Assembly (NCBI GenBank): GCA_023426245.1
Contig: JAFABB010000014.1
Coordinates: forward strand, 89,706-153,705
Direction of reading: 5' to 3'
DNA length: 64,000 bases
Origin: Bacillota bacterium
GTDB lineage: Bacteria; Bacillota; UBA4882; UBA8346
Shown here: positions 59,034 through 64,000 of the stretch, one piece after another
Layout of the letters: the number at the start of each line of letters is the position of its first letter
How positions within the stretch are numbered: the stretch's first letter is position 1
Notes under the pieces: model-generated
The model's database searches: none
What the model was told of the DNA's origin: nothing
The model's input: the letters and a program-made list of their open reading frames with translations, nothing else
Program-made: the position numbers and the translations under genes

Positions 59034-61118
59034 ATGAAGAAATTCAAAGTGGAACAAATTCGTAATTTAGTCCTATTAGGCCATGGCGGTTGCGGTAAAA
59101 CAATGCTGGCCGAAGCTATGCTCTTTTCGACGAAAGCAGTTGATCGTTTTGGCAAAGTGGACGATGGTACCTCAACCATGGATCACGACCCCGAAGAAGT
59201 AAAAAGAAAAATCAGTATTGCCACAGCAATTGCCCCTTTAGAATATAAAGATCATAAAGTTAATTTGTTGGATACTCCCGGTTTTTTTGATTTTGTCGGA
59301 GAAGTCAAAAGCGCGGTCCGGGCCGCTGATTCGGCTTGCATCGTAGTTTGCGCGGTGTCCGGAGTGGAAGTGGGCACCGAAAAAGCCTGGAATTACGCAG
59401 ATGAAGAAAATTTGGCCCGCTTCATCGTAGTGAATAAAATGGATCGTGAAAATGCCAATTTTGACGGAGCCGTAAAAGCTCTCCGGGAGCAATTGGGGAA
59501 AAATATTATCCCGCTTCAAATTCCCATCGGAGCTGCTGAAAAGTTTCAGGGTGTCGTGGACATTTTAAAAAATCAGGCATTGATGATGGAGGGTGGAAAA
59601 GTCGTTGAAAAACCGATTCCTTCCGAAATAATCCCGGCAATCGAAGAATATAAGACCATGCTGATGGAAGCCGTGGCTGAAACGGATGACGACTTGCTGA
59701 CCAAATATTTGGACGGCCAAACCCTTACGCAGGAAGAACTACAGATTGGAGCCAGAAAAGGAACCATCAGCGGAAAATTGGTTCCGGTTCTTGCATGTTC
59801 CTCATTGAAACAAATCGGTATTCCCAATATCCTTGATGTGGCTGTCGGATTTTTGCCTTCCCCGGCGGATCGGGGGGAAGCCACAGGGAGCAATCCGGTG
59901 ACCAAAGGGGAAGAAAAACGCAAACCTTCGGATAGCGATCCTTTCTCAGCCTTGGTGTTTAAAACCATGGCTGATCCGTTTGTCGGGAAATTAACTCTCT
60001 TTAAGGTTTTTTCCGGAGTTATCAAATCCGATTCCCAGGTTTTCAATGCCAGCAAAGGAGTTACGGAACGGATCGGCCAGTTGTTTATGATCAAGGGTAA
60101 AACCCAGGAACCCGTTACGGAGTTAGGCGCCGGAGATATCGGGGCTGTGGCGAAGTTGCAGGAGACTTTTACCAACAATACTTTATGCGATAAGGATAAA
60201 CCGATTGTTTTCAACCCGATTCAGTTTCCCAAACCCAAGTTGTCCCTGGCCGTTGAGCCCAAAGCGAAAGGGGACGAAGATAAAATCGGAACCGGCCTGG
60301 CCCGTCTTACGGAAGAGGATCTTACTTTTGAAGTTTACAAAGATAAAATCACGCATGAAATCATCGCTTCCGGTATTGGCGATCTGCATATTGAAATCAT
60401 CACCAGCAAGCTCCATAAAAAATTCGGTGTGGATGTCACCTTAAAAACTCCTAAAATCAGCTACAAGGAAACCATTAAAGGTACGGTCAAGGCCGAGGGG
60501 AAACACAAGAAACAAAGTGGCGGCAGAGGCCAGTATGGCCATGTCTGGCTGGAGATGAGTCCTCTTCCTGCCGGTTCGGGTTTTGAGTTTGTCGATAAAA
60601 TCTTTGGCGGTTCCGTGCCGCGCAACTACATACCGGCGGTGGAAAAAGGACTTCATGAGTCTTTGGAAAAAGGGGTCCTCGCGGGGTATCCTGTGATTGA
60701 TATCCGGGTTACTCTTTACGACGGGTCTTATCATCCGGTGGATTCTTCGGAAATGGCTTTTAAAATTGCCGCTTCCCTGGGTTTTAAAAAAGGTTTTATG
60801 GAGGCCAAACCGATCCTGCTGGAACCGGTCATGCGGATGGAAGTGGTTGTACCCGAAGAAGATATGGGAGACATTATCGGCGATCTCAATAAAAAACGGG
60901 GCAAAATTTTAGGGATGGAGCGGGATGGACGCTCTCAGGTGGTTAAGGCTCTCGCGCCCCAGTCGGAGCTGGCCAAATATGCAATTGATTTGCGATCGAT
61001 GACTCAGGGCCGCGGGGAGTTTTCAATGGAATTTGATCATTATGATGAAGTTCCGCCTCACCAGGCTGAAGCTATTATCGCTGAAGCCAAGAAACATATG
61101 GTGGTGGAAGAGGAATAG
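59034..61118 (+). CDS. Elongation factor G-like GTPase (EF-G2 family)
   Basis: 694-residue translational GTPase with EF-G domain order. G1 is GHGGCGKTMLAEAML rather than the usual AHIDAGKTT of EF-G; G3 DTPGFFDF and G4 NKMD are present. Domain IV (about 480-600) contains SGGRGQYGHVWLEM and the C-terminal domain ends QGRGEFSMEFDHYDEVP. These deviations mark the EF-G-like paralogue found beside, not instead of, canonical FusA. It is not next to rpsL/rpsG or tufA. ATG with GAAGGAGGG upstream; terminator follows. Confidence 0.9.
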   Translation: MKKFKVEQIRNLVLLGHGGCGKTMLAEAMLFSTKAVDRFGKVDDGTSTMDHDPEEVKRKISIATAIAPLEYKDHKVNLLDTPGFFDFVGEVKSAVRAADSACIVVCAVSGVEVGTEKAWNYADEENLARFIVVNKMDRENANFDGAVKALREQLGKNIIPLQIPIGAAEKFQGVVDILKNQALMMEGGKVVEKPIPSEIIPAIEEYKTMLMEAVAETDDDLLTKYLDGQTLTQEELQIGARKGTISGKLVPVLACSSLKQIGIPNILDVAVGFLPSPADRGEATGSNPVTKGEEKRKPSDSDPFSALVFKTMADPFVGKLTLFKVFSGVIKSDSQVFNASKGVTERIGQLFMIKGKTQEPVTELGAGDIGAVAKLQETFTNNTLCDKDKPIVFNPIQFPKPKLSLAVEPKAKGDEDKIGTGLARLTEEDLTFEVYKDKITHEIIASGIGDLHIEIITSKLHKKFGVDVTLKTPKISYKETIKGTVKAEGKHKKQSGGRGQYGHVWLEMSPLPAGSGFEFVDKIFGGSVPRNYIPAVEKGLHESLEKGVLAGYPVIDIRVTLYDGSYHPVDSSEMAFKIAASLGFKKGFMEAKPILLEPVMRMEVVVPEEDMGDIIGDLNKKRGKILGMERDGRSQVVKALAPQSELAKYAIDLRSMTQGRGEFSMEFDHYDEVPPHQAEAIIAEAKKHMVVEEE

Positions 61119-61141
61119 GGCAAGCCGGCAGTGGATGAAAT

Positions 61142-61177
61142 AAAAAAGGAGTGGTGGCGAAACCGCTCCTTTTTTAT
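61142..61177 (+). terminator. Rho-independent terminator after the EF-G-like gene
   Basis: AAAAAAGGAG (61142-61151) with CTCCTTTTTT, extended by GG/CC, then ATTTG. Strong U-tract. Confidence 0.85.
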
Positions 61178-61473
61178 TTGTTTAAAGGGGGCATCCGATG
61201 GATGAAAATTTTTAAGCCGGTATTCATCCTTTGATTACAAATATTTTTATTAGCATCATTTCTTCTTTTTTGCAGAAAATTGCGACTTGATTTGTTTGCC
61301 TGGATGTTATAATATTCCTATAATAAAATATTATGCCAAAGTTACATGGATTATTCTAAAGTATGATCCAAATCTTCCAGCGGGGTTGGTTTTGTTTTTT
61401 TATAAGATATTCGGTCTTTTTCTTATAAAGTTGGCTAATTGATATAGCTTGGATTTAGTAAAGGAGGAACTTC
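61178..61473 (+). other. AT-rich upstream region of the repeat protein gene
   Basis: About 295 bases with no gene. A TATAAT (61308-61313) with a poor TTGATT (61287-61292) 15 bases upstream is the best promoter candidate. AAAGGAGGAAC at 61460-61470 is the ribosome site of the next gene. Confidence 0.4.
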
Positions 61474-64000
61474 ATGAAAAGAGTTCTGGGATTGGTATTT
61501 TTGATTTTTATCGGAATAATATTGATTTCAAATTATTTTTTTGCTCATGCTGAAACAGTTGTTTTTAGTGAGGGGTTTGAGAATGAGCTTGAAAATTGGG
61601 CAACAGTTTATGGAACTCCAGCAATGAGTACAATCCAACAGCACTGCGGGCAGAGCAGTTATGCAATTATAAAAGACCAGGATGTTATAAAGTATTCAAT
61701 GGATTCCAACCAAAATAAAGTAGTTGAGATTTGGTTTTACGATAATGCAGCAGATACGAGCATGGTTGTATTTGGTTTTGTAGATGACGGAGTTAACCGG
61801 GTAGGGATTGGGGTCAACACCGGTTCCTCGGCTACAAAATATATTTATCGATTGGGGAGTACTTACTATAGCACGAATATCATCCGCTCTACCGGATGGC
61901 ATCAATTGATTTGGGACTATCGTTCCGGTATTGATGTTAAGTTATATATTGACGGAATTGATGATGCTCATTTAATTAAAATATCCACGTATCTTAAGAA
62001 TTTTAATTTGATTAGCATAGGCGATTTTTGGTCTGATAAACTAACTGGAGCTGTATATTTTGATGATGTACGAGTATTGAATGATTTACCTTTGACATTT
62101 ACTGGGGATGGGTTTGAAAATGGTTTTGATGATTGGGCATATAAACAAACTCCTGAGACAAGCTCAATGGAAATACATAATGGGGCTAATAGTTTTTATC
62201 TTTCAAATAATGCATCGAGTATTGCGAATTTTACTGGCGGACTAAAAAATAAAGTAGTAGAAATGTGGTTTTACGATGATATACGAAATACTAATTTGAG
62301 AATATTGGGGTTTGCTGACAACAATATTACCAGGGTAGGAATTGGGGTGGATACGGCAATATCAGTGACTAAGTATGTCTATCAAATTAATTCTACCGAT
62401 TATCCGACAACAGTCATGCGGAGTACCGGATGGCACCGATATTTATGGGATTACCGGTCCGGCTCGGATGTAAAGTTATACATTGATGGAGTTGTTGCGG
62501 CTACTTCAGCCGAAGTTACAGCTTTCAATACCATTTCTTTGGGTGATTATTGGGCGGAAAATGTTATGAATACTTCATATTTAAATTATTTTGATGACGT
62601 AAATATCAGGGATGATTTGCCGTCAGGATTTACTGAATTTAACGGTGATGGATTTGAAGGAGGTTTTCGTAATTGGGCGGCTTTTAAAGGAACACCGTCT
62701 ACCAGTTCTGATCAAAAACATAAAGGGGAATATAGCTACATATTAGATGAAGATTATGACACAATAAAATACACTTTTATCTCCAAAACTCAAAAAGTCG
62801 TGGAGATGTGGTTCTACGATAATGCCAATGATGCAGCTATGGTAGGGATGGGGTTTGTCGATGATGGGGTGACTTCCATCGGAATGGGTGTTCATGCCAA
62901 GGGATCGAAAACAAATTATGTATACTGCACGAATAACAGTGCTGCTTATACCGATACCAAAATTGTCCGGACTACCGGATGGCATCAATTAATATGGGAC
63001 TACCGTTCGGGAAAGGCCGTTACAATGTTTATTGATGGTCAACCCATTGTAACATCTACATCGGCTACTTATATAAAACAGATTTGGATGGGTGATTTTT
63101 TGGGGGATGGACATGTCAGTACTGCTTATTTTGATGATGTCGAGGTTTTAAATGATCTACCGTTTGAAGTATCCGGATTTGTTGGGGATAGATTTGAAAA
63201 TGCTTTCGCAAATTGGGCCAGTTATTATGGAACTCCAACTTTAAGTACGGTTCAAAGCCATTCCGGAGTTAGCAGTTATATCCTAGATTCGGACCAAGAT
63301 GCAATCGTTCATTATATGAATGCGCCGACCAATAAAATCGTTTCAGTTTGGTTTTATGATAATGCGAGTGATACAGCTTTAAAAACATTTGGTGGGGTTC
63401 ATAATGAAACAACTCCAGTGGTAATTGGCGTAAATACCGGCAAATCGACGACTAATTACGTGTTTGGAACCGGGACGGATGATTTAGCCAATTTCAGCGA
63501 TACCCAGATTCCTCGAACAACGGGTTGGCATCAATTTATTTGGGATTTCCGATCGGGGAATGATGTTAAGTTATGGATTGATAATCAGCTAGTGGGAACT
63601 TCTTCTGCTTTGACCGCATTTACCCGAATTTTAGTGGGAGATTGGTTTGGCGACTCTAAAACAGGTACGGTTTATTTTGACGATATTGAAATCTTGGATA
63701 CCATGCCTGTTCTGTTTGTCGGTGAAGATTTCGAAAAGGGTTTAGACAATTGGGAATATTGTTATGGAAGTAGCAACACCAGCCCTATCAAAAAACACGG
63801 CGGGAGTTACAGCTATCACACCAACGAAGTGGACCAAAGCGCCATAGCCTATCACTTTGGCAAGGCGCCGGCCAAAGTGGTGGAGACCTGGTTCTATGAC
63901 AATCCCGGCGATGTGGCTCTCAAAACGATGGCCATGGTCGAAGACGAATCCAATGACGCCCAGAAATTAGGAATCGGCGTTAATACGGCCACTTCAACCG
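61474..64000 (+). CDS. Secreted protein of tandem ~180-residue repeats (partial at the window end)
   Basis: Open from ATG 61474 (GGAGGAAC upstream) to the last base; at least 842 residues. A signal peptide covers residues 1-26 (ending FAHA). The rest is repeats of about 540 bases beginning near 61564, 62098, 62638, 63178 and 63715; the last is cut by the window. Each unit has GDGFENGFDNWA-like, KVVEMWFYDNA, VGIGVNTG, RTTGWHQLIWDYRSG, VKLYIDG and YFDDVEVLNDLP. Aromatic beta-strand spacing and the IDG motif suggest a concanavalin-like jelly-roll fold, as in LamG or family-16-type carbohydrate-binding modules. The protein may bind polysaccharide or form a surface layer; the fold and role are inference. 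Confidence 0.88.
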   Translation, partial: MKRVLGLVFLIFIGIILISNYFFAHAETVVFSEGFENELENWATVYGTPAMSTIQQHCGQSSYAIIKDQDVIKYSMDSNQNKVVEIWFYDNAADTSMVVFGFVDDGVNRVGIGVNTGSSATKYIYRLGSTYYSTNIIRSTGWHQLIWDYRSGIDVKLYIDGIDDAHLIKISTYLKNFNLISIGDFWSDKLTGAVYFDDVRVLNDLPLTFTGDGFENGFDDWAYKQTPETSSMEIHNGANSFYLSNNASSIANFTGGLKNKVVEMWFYDDIRNTNLRILGFADNNITRVGIGVDTAISVTKYVYQINSTDYPTTVMRSTGWHRYLWDYRSGSDVKLYIDGVVAATSAEVTAFNTISLGDYWAENVMNTSYLNYFDDVNIRDDLPSGFTEFNGDGFEGGFRNWAAFKGTPSTSSDQKHKGEYSYILDEDYDTIKYTFISKTQKVVEMWFYDNANDAAMVGMGFVDDGVTSIGMGVHAKGSKTNYVYCTNNSAAYTDTKIVRTTGWHQLIWDYRSGKAVTMFIDGQPIVTSTSATYIKQIWMGDFLGDGHVSTAYFDDVEVLNDLPFEVSGFVGDRFENAFANWASYYGTPTLSTVQSHSGVSSYILDSDQDAIVHYMNAPTNKIVSVWFYDNASDTALKTFGGVHNETTPVVIGVNTGKSTTNYVFGTGTDDLANFSDTQIPRTTGWHQFIWDFRSGNDVKLWIDNQLVGTSSALTAFTRILVGDWFGDSKTGTVYFDDIEILDTMPVLFVGEDFEKGLDNWEYCYGSSNTSPIKKHGGSYSYHTNEVDQSAIAYHFGKAPAKVVETWFYDNPGDVALKTMAMVEDESNDAQKLGIGVNTATST
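61564..64000 (+). repeat. Tandem coding repeats, unit about 540 bp
   Basis: Units start at about 61564, 62098, 62638, 63178 and 63715 (intervals 534, 540, 540, 537 bases). Units are diverged at the nucleotide level but share the RSTGW/RTTGW-H and WDYRSG codon blocks. From about 63760 codons become markedly GC-richer than in the earlier units. Confidence 0.85.

Noticed and set aside
59034..61118. Tetracycline-resistance ribosomal protection protein or canonical EF-G
   Set aside because: The G1 motif GHGGCGKT and the domain IV sequence fit the EF-G-like paralogue family, and there are no str-operon neighbours.
61696..62988. Minus-strand open frames inside the repeat protein
   Set aside because: Two frames share the same shadow wording because they are antisense of the coding repeat.
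1..64000. CRISPR arrays, insertion sequences, prophage genes or rRNA
   Set aside because: No short regularly spaced repeats, transposase, integrase, phage structural or rRNA sequences were seen.

Overview
The window looks like chromosome from an anaerobic, spore-forming Bacillota (Firmicutes). The nitrogenase genes are of clostridial type: a long NifD, a short NifK, nifI1/nifI2 between nifH and nifD, and a Clostridium-type [2Fe-2S] ferredoxin. There is a YtxC-family and a BofC-like sporulation protein, strong GGAGG ribosome binding sites, frequent TTG/GTG starts and near-consensus sigma-A promoters. None of the four solute-binding proteins has a usable lipobox, which fits a diderm lineage such as Limnochordia/Hydrogenispora-like bacteria; this placement is inference.

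Region 1 (1-13.6 kb) is a nitrogenase-like sulfur/methionine locus. It opens with the C-terminus of a component-1 (NifK-like) subunit. Then come a complete methionine-type ABC importer (metN-metI-metQ, metN apparently frameshifted near its end), an M20 amidohydrolase, a threonine-synthase-like PLP enzyme, a polar amino-acid ABC importer, a NifB-like radical SAM protein, a NifH-like reductase, and a second metN-metI-metQ set whose ATPase lacks the regulatory C-terminal domain. The combination resembles methylthio-alkane reductase (Mar) systems, in which NifB/H/D/K homologues salvage methionine sulfur. A candidate small RNA and a structured leader lie inside this locus.

Region 2 (13.6-16.9 kb) holds an Rrf2 regulator, a palindromic intergenic element and topoisomerase III. 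Region 3 (16.9-26.8 kb) is a probable acid-sugar or hydroxy-acid catabolic cluster: a YesMN-like two-component system divergent from an enolase-superfamily dehydratase, a DctPQM TRAP transporter, an RraA/HMG-aldolase-like protein and a second enolase-superfamily enzyme. Region 4 (26.9-33.1 kb) has a chemoreceptor, single-chain L-serine dehydratase, an EVE-domain protein, a rhomboid-like zinc-ribbon membrane protein and an ABC-F ATPase.

Region 5 (33.1-43.9 kb) is the true molybdenum nitrogenase cluster nifH-I1-I2-D-K-E-N-B-ferredoxin-nifV. Its promoter is bracketed by a 20-bp near-perfect inverted repeat. Region 6 (44-61.2 kb) is housekeeping: tRNA-Val(GAC), ytxC, guaB, a diguanylate cyclase, a CDP-alcohol phosphotransferase, engB, an XRE-cupin regulator with an acyl-CoA synthetase, a PrsW-type protease, yebC, a cyclase-family hydrolase, an rRNA m5C methyltransferase, a secreted zincin-like protein, dCTP deaminase, a BofC-like protein and an EF-G-like GTPase. 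Region 7 (61.5 kb to the end) is an open-ended secreted protein made of about 180-residue tandem repeats.
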